DNA of 6,401 nucleotides from Planctomycetaceae bacterium. GTDB taxonomy: Bacteria; Planctomycetota; Planctomycetia; Pirellulales; Thermoguttaceae. Below, piece by piece: positions 1-6,202 of the stretch (the stretch's first letter is position 1; every line of letters starts with the position of its first letter). The stretch lies in NCBI GenBank assembly GCA_031254675.1, contig JAIRTV010000477.1:1-6401 (forward strand). The letters are read 5' to 3'. The position numbers and the translations under genes were made by a program. The notes below the pieces were generated by a model. It was not told the origin of the DNA and searched no databases. It saw only the letters and a list, made by a program, of their open reading frames with translations.

Positions 1-660
1 TTTGATTTAACCAAAACATGGAGTCAAAAAGATTATCCATTGATTGAGGTTGGGATGTTGGAGTTGAATCGCAATCCCGAAAATTATTTTGCCGAAGTTG
101 AGCAAGCCGCATTTGATCCGGGCAATGTTGTATCGGGAATTGGTTTTTCGCCGGATAAAATGTTGCAGGGGCGGTTATTTGCGTATGCGGATGCGCATCG
201 TTATCGGCTTGGTGTGAATTTTGAGAGTTTGCCGGTGAACGCCCCGAAATGTCCAATGCACAATTATCACCGCGACTGCGCAATGCGTTTCGACGGCAAC
301 GGCGGCGGAACTGTTAATTACGAACCAAATAGTTTTGGCGGTCCTGTTCAGAACAAAACGCTCAATGAACCTCCGCTGCATCTTGACGGAGCGGCGTTTA
401 ATTTTGACCATCGTGAAGACGGCGATTATTACACTCAACCAGGTGATCTTTTCCGGTTGCTTCCGAAAGAAGAACAAGAACGGTTAGCGCAAAATGTTGC
501 CGAATCAATGGACTGTGTGCCGCAGGAAATTCGTGTTCGTGCGGTTGCCCGATTCTATCAAGCGGAAAAGCAATGCGGACTTGGTATTGCGAAACACTTG
601 GGTATTGACGAAAAGTTAATCGTTACCGAAGTGCAACGTCAACAACAAACCAAATCCTAA
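1..660 (+). CDS. katA: Monofunctional haem catalase, C-terminal part (5' end outside the window)
   Basis: Breaks down hydrogen peroxide to water and oxygen. The frame is open from base 1 and reads DLTKTWSQKDYPLIEVG at once, so the true start lies outside the window; the first in-window start-like codon (TTG at 40) is internal. 219 residues are visible, a bit under half of a usual ~480-500-residue small-subunit catalase. The proximal haem-ligand signature RLFAYADAHR is at visible residues 58-67, with the ligand tyrosine at residue 62 (bases 184-186). It is followed by the family-typical blocks NAPKCPMHNYHRD and MRFDGNGGGTVNYEPNSFGG, then the C-terminal helical region (FRLLPKEEQERLAQN to ARFYQAEKQCGLGIAKHLGI). 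The protein stops right after this region, so it lacks the flavodoxin-like domain of large-subunit catalases; the features fit clade 3. Its transcript should end at the hairpin 679-727. The assignment is very secure; the exact gene letter is a convention. Confidence 0.95.
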   Translation, partial: FDLTKTWSQKDYPLIEVGMLELNRNPENYFAEVEQAAFDPGNVVSGIGFSPDKMLQGRLFAYADAHRYRLGVNFESLPVNAPKCPMHNYHRDCAMRFDGNGGGTVNYEPNSFGGPVQNKTLNEPPLHLDGAAFNFDHREDGDYYTQPGDLFRLLPKEEQERLAQNVAESMDCVPQEIRVRAVARFYQAEKQCGLGIAKHLGIDEKLIVTEVQRQQQTKS

Positions 661-678
661 CAGTGTTCGTTCTTTATG

Positions 679-727
679 GTGTAACGTCATTTCAACACGA
701 TTGACGTTACACTTTATTTCTATTTTT
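679..727 (+). terminator. Intrinsic terminator of the catalase gene
   Basis: Perfect 11-bp inverted repeat: GTGTAACGTCA at 679-689 and TGACGTTACAC at 702-712, with a 12-nt loop. A T-rich tract (713-727) follows immediately. It starts 18 nt after the catalase stop codon. Stem length, T tract and position together make a convincing rho-independent terminator. Confidence 0.88.
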
Positions 728-851
728 ATTAACGCAAATAGTTAACGGACAAAAATCTCGCTCGTTTTATAAAATTCGTTGCGAAAAATTTCTATGGAAA
801 GATGACAATAATTTTAACGGTATCAATGGAACGTTTTTTCTTGTTTCGACG

Positions 852-1391
852 ATGAAGGAAATTTTATTTGGAGTGAGTGGTGGGATTGCGGCTTATAAAT
901 CGGCGGCGGTTGTGAGTCGTTTGGTGCAGCAAGGGTTTGGTGTTACGGTGGTGATGACCGATTCCGCTACGGAACTTGTTTCGCCGAAAACATTTGAAGC
1001 ATTGAGTGGGAGGCTGGTACAGACTTCTGTTTTTCGTACAGACCGGATTCACGCCCATATTGAACCGGCGCGAGAAGCTGATCTTTTTTGTATCGCACCG
1101 GCAACCGCAAATATTTTAGCCAAAGCCGCTCATGGAATTGCCGACGATTTATTGAGTACACTTATTCTCTCGTTTGAAGGGACATTGCTTTTTGCGCCGG
1201 CAATGAACACGGCAATGTGGAACAAACCGTCCGTTCAACGTAATGTCCGGCAACTTGTTGAAGATGGAAGTTTGATGATTGGTCCAGTGTCGGGACGATT
1301 AAGTTGCGGTGAAACCGGAGTTGGTCGTATGGTCGAACCCGAACAAATTGTTGCGGAAATCATCCGATTAACCACCGCATCTAAGACGTAA
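852..1391 (+). CDS. coaC: Phosphopantothenoylcysteine decarboxylase, single-domain flavoprotein
   Basis: FMN-dependent enzyme of coenzyme A synthesis that decarboxylates 4'-phosphopantothenoylcysteine to 4'-phosphopantetheine in the cytoplasm. At 179 residues it covers only the CoaC flavoprotein domain. The N-terminal FMN-binding segment GVSGGIAAYK is at residues 8-17. The active-site histidine is expected at H69 (HIEPAREADLFCIAPATAN). The PxMNxxMW motif is at 116-123 (PAMNTAMW), and the substrate-clamp motif GRLSCGETGVGRM, with its catalytic cysteine C152, is at 148-160. All hallmark residues are present. The CoaB synthetase domain that is fused behind it in E. coli Dfp is absent and must be encoded elsewhere. 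The ATG at 852 is chosen because MKEILFGVSGG is the standard family N-terminus. No Shine-Dalgarno precedes it. It stands alone, 191 nt after the catalase stop and convergent with the PL11 gene. A UbiX-type prenyltransferase was considered, but the PAMN and SCG motifs favour CoaC. Confidence 0.9.
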   Translation: MKEILFGVSGGIAAYKSAAVVSRLVQQGFGVTVVMTDSATELVSPKTFEALSGRLVQTSVFRTDRIHAHIEPAREADLFCIAPATANILAKAAHGIADDLLSTLILSFEGTLLFAPAMNTAMWNKPSVQRNVRQLVEDGSLMIGPVSGRLSCGETGVGRMVEPEQIVAEIIRLTTASKT

Positions 1392-1406
1392 GAAGAAAAA
1401 TAACGT

Positions 1407-4076
1407 TCACTTCAATTCATACGACGGCACTGGAATTTGTGGATAACCCATTGTATTTTCACGCAATGTGGCACGATAATTGGCGTCTTGTAAAAAAGTG
1501 TTACGGCGGTCGGTTGCCGGAATTGTTGTTGTATAAATTCGGATTTCTCCGTTATGCGATGTTACAACTTCTTCTCGCCAATCGCCAAGAACATCACCGA
1601 TTAACCGAATCCTGCCTTCAAACCGCATCGTGTCAACATCAACGCTTTTATAAGACGGAAAATCAACAGGACGACCACCATGTATTAGTTCGCGTTGTAA
1701 ATCCGCATCCCACCACACCGCATCGGGATTCAAATTTTTGCGCGAAAATTGTTCGGGAATATCAAGAACTTCACCTTTAACGTTGCGCAACCAGCGTAAC
1801 TCTTCACTATCGCGTTCGCCATTCCACAATTCGTAACCAGATTGTGAAGCATCAATATCTGAACAAAAACCTTGACCGTGAATATGGGTTGTCGGAAAAT
1901 CGATGCCCCAGATAAACTCACCGTTTTTAGAATCGACCATACAAATTCCGTTTTTCGGTTGACGTGTTTCGATACCATAAAATATTTCAAGACCAGGGCG
2001 TTGCGGATCAAGATCGCCAATATAAACATGATCGGGATGTCCTAATTTTGTACACCAAAGCACAGAACCGTCGTCGTCCAACACGGTGGAGCCGAGAATC
2101 ACTTCATCCCGACCATCACCATCAAGATCAACCGCATGAGTTGTATGCGCTCCTTGCCCCCAAAGTTCACGTTGCCAACGATTATCGAAACGCCAGAGTT
2201 CTTCTAGTTTATTGTCGCAAAATTGATAGGCAATCGCAATCATTCGCGTGTAAGTTCCGCGAAGTACGATAATTGCCGGCGTTTTGCCGTCAAGATACGC
2301 AACACAAAGTTGGTTACGGGATGCTGTATTATAACTCAGTCCGTTACGATCCGGCCAATCAATTTTTGTGCGTTCTTTACCGGTTTTACCGTCAAGAATC
2401 GAAAGATATTCCGCACCGCTGTAAACTCTTTTTGTTACGTTGCGCGGATCAAAATCCGGCGGAGCCGTTTTGACCGCCACTTCGGCGCAACCGTCCCCGT
2501 CCAAATCCGCAACAATATATGGCGAATACCAAATTCCCCGTTCAATTCCCCAACCCAGGTCTTTTTCCCACAAAAATTGCCCGTTCGCATTGTATGCCTG
2601 TAACCGAAATGTTTCGGAACTCTCTTTCCAATAATTAATGTACGGATCAATATTCGAGTTCGGTGATTTTATCACATAATCAAGTTTATGATCACCGTCT
2701 AAATCGGCAAACGCAATAAATTGAAACGATTTTTCGTTTTTCAACGGAATCGAAAGATAGGGTTTATCGGTTGACGTAACGGCAATTGTTTTTGTACTGT
2801 TTTCACCGACACGCACAAACCATTGACAACTTCCGTTATTTGGAACTGTTTTATCGATAAAATCGGTTGTTTTTGTAACCGGTTTATCTGTCAATTTGAT
2901 TTCCTTACCGTCAGGATTGATTCGATAAACATGAAATTCTGTATCGGGTTTATCATTGTTGAGTAAACGCCAACTAAGATAAACACCGTCCGCTGTTTTC
3001 AAAGCAACAAGCCCACGATCTAATTTTTCCTCAATCCGTTCTCTTGCAAAACCGTTGACTTTTTTCCCAGACTGTTTCAAAATTTGCGGCGATGGTCGTT
3101 CAATACTCAATTCGCCGATTCGAAATACTGTATCAGGATCAGCAGAAATAACGGGACAAAAACTATCAACTCCCTCCGGAATCGTCAAATAAACATGCAC
3201 ATTTGCCCAATCGTTTCCTTCTTCGAAAACAGACGGAGCGAACGTTCCATTAGCGATGCGACTGCCGGAAGCCAAACCGGATTTGCAAGGCAAAATTTCC
3301 AACGAAACCTTACCACGGTCAAGTTTCACCCAAAATGAAACAAAAAATTGCTCTCCCGATTTAACAGCAATCGCTGTTTGCGGAAAAAGTGTTGTTTTTC
3401 GTTCAGAATTACCTTCGATCAACAATGTCGCATTTCCGTTAAATTTAACGGAATTGTCCACAGAAAGAGCGTTTGATAATTTACCGCGTGAACGGAGCAG
3501 CCAACTTTTTGCAACATTTTCCGAAGCAACCGGATATTCGAAACGACCTTTGCCAACCGCTGGAATCTTGGCTATTTGGTCAATATTCAATTCGATTTTT
3601 CCGGTTTTAATCAAACTGAAATCGGATGCGGAAAATGTCGATTGACCATGTCCGACCAATCGCGGCATAATTTTGTAACCGTTTCCAGCGGGAACAACAA
3701 ATTCTGTTTCGAGAACACGTTGATCGGTTTCTCCTCGTAGAGAATCGCTAGCGAGTGTCCAGTCGATAATTTTTCCGTCTGATCCGAACAACGCCGCTGT
3801 GATACTTGTATTGCCGGAACCTTTGAAGTTACGAATTGTTGCGGAAAGTAAAAACGTTTCACCTGCTTCAGCCGGAAACGCTTTACTGAGTACAACCGCC
3901 CAATCTTGCGAACTAACCGCTTCAACATTGACCATGTCGCCGTCGATTTTGATTGTTGCGGTATTGGGTTCACGTGACCAGATTTTTTCCGCTTTGAGTG
4001 GAATTGATTGATTCTCCGCTTGAACCGGAAGAGCAAACAAGACCAAAAACACAAAACTAACAATAAACATTTTCAT
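1407..4076 (-). CDS. Secreted rhamnogalacturonan lyase, polysaccharide lyase family 11, with long N-terminal region
   Basis: Predicted to cut the rhamnogalacturonan-I backbone of pectin by beta-elimination outside the cytoplasm. The ATG at 4076 is chosen because it follows AGGAGA by 7 nt and opens a classical signal peptide (residues 1-20, cleavage after VQA); the frame's extension to 4118 adds no plausible start. The mature part begins with ~320 residues (21-340) that look like two beta-sandwich modules, of possible carbohydrate-binding type. PL11 similarity starts near residue 346 (ERIEEKLDRGLVAL, DGVYLSWRLL) with a fibronectin-III-like segment. A beta-propeller follows, with repeated calcium-type loops: ADLDGDHKLD (457), ADLDGDGCAE (523), VDLDGDGRDE (649), SDIDASQSGYELW (739). 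The PL11 hallmark GDVLGDWREEV is at 827-837, and the protein ends at residue 889. PL11 enzymes such as B. subtilis YesW are ~620 residues, so the extra length is the N-terminal part. It lies 155 nt downstream of the PL10-like gene on the same strand, probably in one unit. Catalytic residues were not verified individually. Confidence 0.9.
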   Translation of the reverse strand: MKMFIVSFVFLVLFALPVQAENQSIPLKAEKIWSREPNTATIKIDGDMVNVEAVSSQDWAVVLSKAFPAEAGETFLLSATIRNFKGSGNTSITAALFGSDGKIIDWTLASDSLRGETDQRVLETEFVVPAGNGYKIMPRLVGHGQSTFSASDFSLIKTGKIELNIDQIAKIPAVGKGRFEYPVASENVAKSWLLRSRGKLSNALSVDNSVKFNGNATLLIEGNSERKTTLFPQTAIAVKSGEQFFVSFWVKLDRGKVSLEILPCKSGLASGSRIANGTFAPSVFEEGNDWANVHVYLTIPEGVDSFCPVISADPDTVFRIGELSIERPSPQILKQSGKKVNGFARERIEEKLDRGLVALKTADGVYLSWRLLNNDKPDTEFHVYRINPDGKEIKLTDKPVTKTTDFIDKTVPNNGSCQWFVRVGENSTKTIAVTSTDKPYLSIPLKNEKSFQFIAFADLDGDHKLDYVIKSPNSNIDPYINYWKESSETFRLQAYNANGQFLWEKDLGWGIERGIWYSPYIVADLDGDGCAEVAVKTAPPDFDPRNVTKRVYSGAEYLSILDGKTGKERTKIDWPDRNGLSYNTASRNQLCVAYLDGKTPAIIVLRGTYTRMIAIAYQFCDNKLEELWRFDNRWQRELWGQGAHTTHAVDLDGDGRDEVILGSTVLDDDGSVLWCTKLGHPDHVYIGDLDPQRPGLEIFYGIETRQPKNGICMVDSKNGEFIWGIDFPTTHIHGQGFCSDIDASQSGYELWNGERDSEELRWLRNVKGEVLDIPEQFSRKNLNPDAVWWDADLQRELIHGGRPVDFPSYKSVDVDTMRFEGRIRLIGDVLGDWREEVVTSHNGEIRIYTTTIPATDRRNTFLQDANYRATLRENTMGYPQIPVPSYELK

Positions 4077-4083
4077 TTTTGTT

Positions 4084-4089
4084 TCTCCT
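4084..4089 (-). promoter_or_regulatory. Ribosome binding site deciding the PL11 lyase start
   Basis: AGGAGA on the minus strand, 7 nt before the ATG at 4076. A second in-frame ATG at 4070 is less well spaced. This site, together with the signal peptide, rules out the longer frame beginning at 4118. Confidence 0.85.
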
Positions 4090-4182
4090 AAGTAAAAAAA
4101 AATAAAGTAACAATCCATGAATAATTTTTGTTTTTATATTTTAAGCAATCATTTGATTGATTGGAGAGATGGGGAATAGGTG

Positions 4183-4226
4183 TCGCAAGCGAATAATCAT
4201 TCTTGAAACTACAATTCTGCTTGCGA
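4183..4226. repeat. Imperfect inverted repeat between the two lyase genes
   Basis: Arm TCGCAAGCGAAT at 4183-4194 pairs with ATTCTGCTTGCGA at 4214-4226: 8 bp, a one-base bulge, then 4 bp, around a 19-nt loop. On the minus strand, the direction of the lyase genes, no T run follows, so it is not a classical terminator for the PL10-like gene. It could be an mRNA-stabilising or processing hairpin within the operon transcript. On the plus strand it is followed by AAATTTTTAA, but no plus-strand gene is upstream of it. Confidence 0.5.
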
Positions 4227-4231
4227 AATTT

Positions 4232-5722
4232 TTAATTCGAATCTTTTTCTGTACGCAAAAATCCGAGTAGAATATTGACATTTTTCACAAAAACGGTGTT
4301 GTTGATGACGGGTATTTTTTCGTCCGATTTCGCTGATTTAAGTTTTTCTTGTGTTACCCACGCTCCACGTTGATCGATAGCGTTGATTACCGTAGCAACA
4401 TTTTTTGCATTGGAACGCGGCAACGAAAGATGATGATAATTGTTCCGCAATATCTCCAATTGTTTCAGACGATCCGATTCATTTTGTTTCAATAAACTGT
4501 CAACTTGAACAGGTTTGAAATCAATCACAAAAGCGTAATGTGTTGGCATATCCGCGTCCGAATAGGTCAATTCATAATCTTTCGTAAAATAAAGTGGTTT
4601 GTTGGTTCGCAATTCGTAAAATCGTGCGAGTTTGCCGTCGGAACGTCGGGAACGTTCCAGATAGGCGGTTGCTTTGGGAATCGGTTCGAGATATTTTTTG
4701 TTTCCTGTAAAAAGATACAATTCGATCAACGCTCTCATAATTCCTTGTGATTCACCGCCGGTAATGGATGCCGGTTCAAATTTTCTTGCCCAACATGGTC
4801 GCATTTCAAAATCATATTGTTGCGCCCAAGCCGGTTGTGGTTCCGGCATCTGAGCGAGAATCATAAAATCGCCAAGACGCTTGGCGGCTGTAACATATTT
4901 TTCGTTGAGACACAACTGATTCTCTTTTTTCGTACCGTAAATTTCTGAGGCAACAAAAAAAACGCGATTGATATCACGCGCCAAATTATCGTTGAACGTA
5001 TAAAATTTGTAATAATTTTTCTCATGAGTTGGTTCTGTTCCTTCCGGTGGATAATTTGCCGCCTTGACCGAATAAACAGTGTTATCGCGTTGTTCACCGG
5101 AAAAACCTTGCGGAAATGCTCCGTTGGGAAATTGCGTTTCAATTAATTTGTCCAAAGCATACAATGCCGCTTCGTGAATTTTTTCGTCCGAAAATCCCAA
5201 CGCTTCATCCAATTCCATGAGGAATATTGTTGCGGATTGTGTTGTATCGTCGTCAAGTGTTGAAACATTTTTGACGTTCTTTGATGTTTGGGCGGAATCA
5301 ACTCGATAATTTTGTGTTTGACGTCGCTTTTCATCGAAGTAGATCGGATAAGTCCAGCCGCCGCTTCGCAATTGCCCACGTACCAGACAATTTCCGGCGC
5401 GGTGTGCCGCGTCAAGATAATAAGAATCACCGGTAACACGATAAGCGTTGAGCAACGTCAATCCAATTGTTGGCGTTCCCGGCGGCTGCACCCAAACCGT
5501 TTGGGCATCCGCTACATTTTCGCCTTCGCGTAACAAAAGATCAGACGAATATTTCCAAAGATATCCGCCTTCGGTGGCAACATGTTCGCTGTAAAACTCA
5601 ACCGCTTTTCGTAACGTTTTCCGTGCTGATTCTGTTGAATTTGCGATTTGATCTTCGGCAAAAAGGAAAGAAACGGAAATAGAAAAACAAACAATCACTC
5701 GACTTAACAGACACCTTTTCAT
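4232..5722 (-). CDS. Secreted pectic acid (pectate) lyase, PL10-like alpha/alpha-toroid family
   Basis: Predicted to cleave homogalacturonan (de-esterified pectin) by beta-elimination. The protein has 496 residues. Residues 1-22 form a signal peptide with a basic start (MKRCLLSR), a hydrophobic core and likely cleavage after SFLFA; there is no lipobox. The mature part is rich in paired helices. Landmarks are VWVQPPGTPTIG (77-88), GGWTYPI (121-127), STLDDDTTQSATIFLMELDEA (154-174), YTFNDNLARDI (241-251), MPEPQPAWAQQYDFEMRPCW (292-311) leading into ARKFEPASITGGES, and DADMPTHYAF (389-398). These fit the family named pectic acid lyase (Pfam Pec_lyase, CAZy PL10), in which acidic and arginine residues of such motifs form the active site; I did not map each residue. 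The helical tail (410-496) with DQRGAWV also suits the family. The ATG at 5722 has AGGGA 6 nt upstream. It is the first gene of a likely two-gene pectin unit with the PL11 lyase downstream. Confidence in a pectate-lyase-type enzyme is good, lower for the exact subfamily. Confidence 0.78.
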   Translation of the reverse strand: MKRCLLSRVIVCFSISVSFLFAEDQIANSTESARKTLRKAVEFYSEHVATEGGYLWKYSSDLLLREGENVADAQTVWVQPPGTPTIGLTLLNAYRVTGDSYYLDAAHRAGNCLVRGQLRSGGWTYPIYFDEKRRQTQNYRVDSAQTSKNVKNVSTLDDDTTQSATIFLMELDEALGFSDEKIHEAALYALDKLIETQFPNGAFPQGFSGEQRDNTVYSVKAANYPPEGTEPTHEKNYYKFYTFNDNLARDINRVFFVASEIYGTKKENQLCLNEKYVTAAKRLGDFMILAQMPEPQPAWAQQYDFEMRPCWARKFEPASITGGESQGIMRALIELYLFTGNKKYLEPIPKATAYLERSRRSDGKLARFYELRTNKPLYFTKDYELTYSDADMPTHYAFVIDFKPVQVDSLLKQNESDRLKQLEILRNNYHHLSLPRSNAKNVATVINAIDQRGAWVTQEKLKSAKSDEKIPVINNTVFVKNVNILLGFLRTEKDSN

Positions 5723-5728
5723 TGTAGT

Positions 5729-5733
5729 TCCCT
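5729..5733 (-). promoter_or_regulatory. Ribosome binding site of the PL10-like lyase gene
   Basis: Minus-strand AGGGA (inside TTTTTTAGGGAACTAC) lies 6 nt before the ATG at 5722. It supports this start, which also opens the signal peptide. Confidence 0.75.
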
Positions 5734-5767
5734 AAAAAAGTTACGGTTTGCACCAAAAAACGCAATC

Positions 5768-5793
5768 GTCCATTTTAAGAACATAAAATGGAC
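5768..5793. promoter_or_regulatory. Perfect 10-bp palindrome in the lyase leader: operator or leader hairpin
   Basis: GTCCATTTTA at 5768-5777 and TAAAATGGAC at 5784-5793, with a 6-nt spacer AGAACA. It lies 45 nt upstream of the PL10-like start codon and downstream of the predicted -10 box, so it would be transcribed into the leader. The symmetry and 26-bp span fit a dimeric repressor operator. As RNA it forms a strong hairpin; on the minus strand GATTGCGTTTTTT follows, so a weak attenuator-type terminator is also possible although the T run starts 7 nt after the stem. Its function is inferred. Confidence 0.6.
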
Positions 5794-5803
5794 AACGACC
5801 TTT

Positions 5804-5859
5804 TCGTTTGTATTGTTATTGTGTTTGTTTCGTAAGTTCAAAACAAATCACACAAACGA
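5804..5859 (-). promoter_or_regulatory. Possible 5'-leader stem-loop of the lyase transcript
   Basis: The outer arms TCGTTTGT (5804-5811) and ACAAACGA (5852-5859) are exact inverted complements. Inner arms TTGTTT (5825-5830) and AAACAA (5841-5846) nest inside them. If transcription starts near 5852, most of this structure would be the very 5' end of the mRNA. The stretch is AT-rich and simple in sequence, so some pairing could be by chance. Confidence 0.4.
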
Positions 5860-5867
5860 TTATAACA
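5859..5867 (-). promoter_or_regulatory. Extended -10 promoter element for the lyase pair
   Basis: On the minus strand the bases read TGTTATAAT: a perfect TATAAT (5859-5864) with TG one base upstream, an extended -10. No good -35 hexamer is at the usual distance, as is common for extended -10 promoters. Transcription would start near 5852, giving a ~130-nt leader that carries the palindrome at 5768-5793. It is the best promoter candidate between the prepilin remnant and the PL10-like gene. Confidence 0.55.
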
Positions 5868-5873
5868 CAAAAT

Positions 5874-5894
5874 CGGCAATTATGTTATACGCCG
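5874..5894. promoter_or_regulatory. Short dyad over the -35 region of the lyase promoter
   Basis: CGGC at 5874-5877 and GCCG at 5891-5894 flank an AT-rich core. A TATAAC/GTTATA pair (5861-5866 and 5884-5889) also spans the promoter. The dyad covers the place where a -35 element would sit, so a regulator bound here could control the promoter. The arms are short and the role is speculative. Confidence 0.3.
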
Positions 5895-5928
5895 AAAGTA
5901 GGTCTCTCCTGGCAATATAACAGAATTT

Positions 5929-6005
5929 TATGAATGATCATTTTCTAAGAATTGATTTTTTGAAATTCAACCAACGTAAATCCAGAAAATGATCGTACTT
6001 TCATA
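5929..6005. repeat. Inverted repeat enclosing the prepilin-like mini-ORF
   Basis: Left arm TATGAATGATCATTTTCT (5929-5946) and right arm AGAAAATGATCGTACTTTCATA (5984-6005) are inverted copies. The inner 11 bp are perfect, then there is a small length difference, then 6 more perfect bp. The 37-nt centre holds most of the mini-ORF. The right arm contains the mini-ORF's ATG and the left arm part of its TAG stop, so RNA folding would bury both. It could be an inverted duplication made by template switching, or a functional hairpin. Confidence 0.65.
5945..6004 (-). pseudogene. Truncated prepilin-like gene start (GFTLVE), 19 codons
   Basis: The minus-strand ATG at 6004 opens MKVRSFSGFTLVEFQKINS and then TAG. 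GFTLVE behind a short basic leader is the exact prepilin-peptidase site of type IV pilin and pseudopilin-like proteins: G at -1, F at +1, E at +5. In planctomycetes it is the hallmark start of DUF1559 proteins. Such proteins continue with a ~20-residue hydrophobic helix and a globular domain; here the sequence diverges right after the glutamate and stops, and none of the three minus frames downstream resumes a pilin-like sequence. AAAGGAG lies 7 nt upstream, the same style as the PL11 site, so translation initiation looks intact. The simplest reading is the residue of a deleted or rearranged prepilin gene. A short leader peptide is an alternative. Confidence 0.6.
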
Positions 6006-6011
6006 GTTTTT

Positions 6012-6018
6012 CTCCTTT
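6012..6018 (-). promoter_or_regulatory. Ribosome binding site of the prepilin-like remnant
   Basis: Minus-strand AAAGGAG ends 7 nt before the ATG at 6004. It is one of the strongest Shine-Dalgarno matches in the window, which argues that the mini-ORF start derives from a real gene. Confidence 0.7.
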
Positions 6019-6087
6019 AAAAATGAGAAATTGAAGTTTTACAGATTACATAACAAATAATCTGCTTTGTTGCAAAGTTGGGAAAAC

Positions 6088-6152
6088 GTAACGCCGAGAA
6101 ACGGCAACAGAAATATCGCTCGCAGATTTAGGAGCGACACGCAACTAATGAT
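6088..6152. repeat. Degenerate repeat unit A
   Basis: Begins GTAACGCCGA and ends CGCAACTAATGAT, with a GCTC/GAGC hairpin near its centre (6116-6137). It aligns with unit B at both ends and at the GAAAT and stem positions. Roughly 19 of the first 27 positions agree, by hand alignment with one gap. Confidence 0.45.
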
Positions 6153-6178
6153 AGGTTCATTCCCATCAGCAAAATGGT

Positions 6179-6202
6179 GCGTTACAGTTTAACATGTAAC
6201 GC
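6179..6202. repeat. Perfect 8-bp inverted repeat GCGTTACA/TGTAACGC
   Basis: Arms at 6179-6186 and 6195-6202 with an 8-nt loop. Its right arm is the start of repeat unit B. The same TGTAACG core forms the stem of the catalase terminator at 679-712. No T run follows on either strand, so it is not a terminator in itself. Confidence 0.6.

Noticed and set aside
3611..4063. 150-codon open frame on the minus strand inside the PL11 gene
   Set aside because: It is a shadow frame within a clearly coding gene, with a basic, low-complexity translation and no recognisable domain. The same holds for the other overlapping frames in both lyase genes and in the catalase.
4077..4118. Extension of the PL11 frame by 14 codons to an ATG at 4118
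   Set aside because: The ribosome binding site at 4084-4089 and the signal peptide both point to the ATG at 4076; the extra residues lie over the ribosome binding site.
4183..4226. Rho-independent terminator between the two lyase genes
   Set aside because: The inverted repeat is real but has no T run in the direction of the genes, and its loop is long. It was kept only as a repeat.
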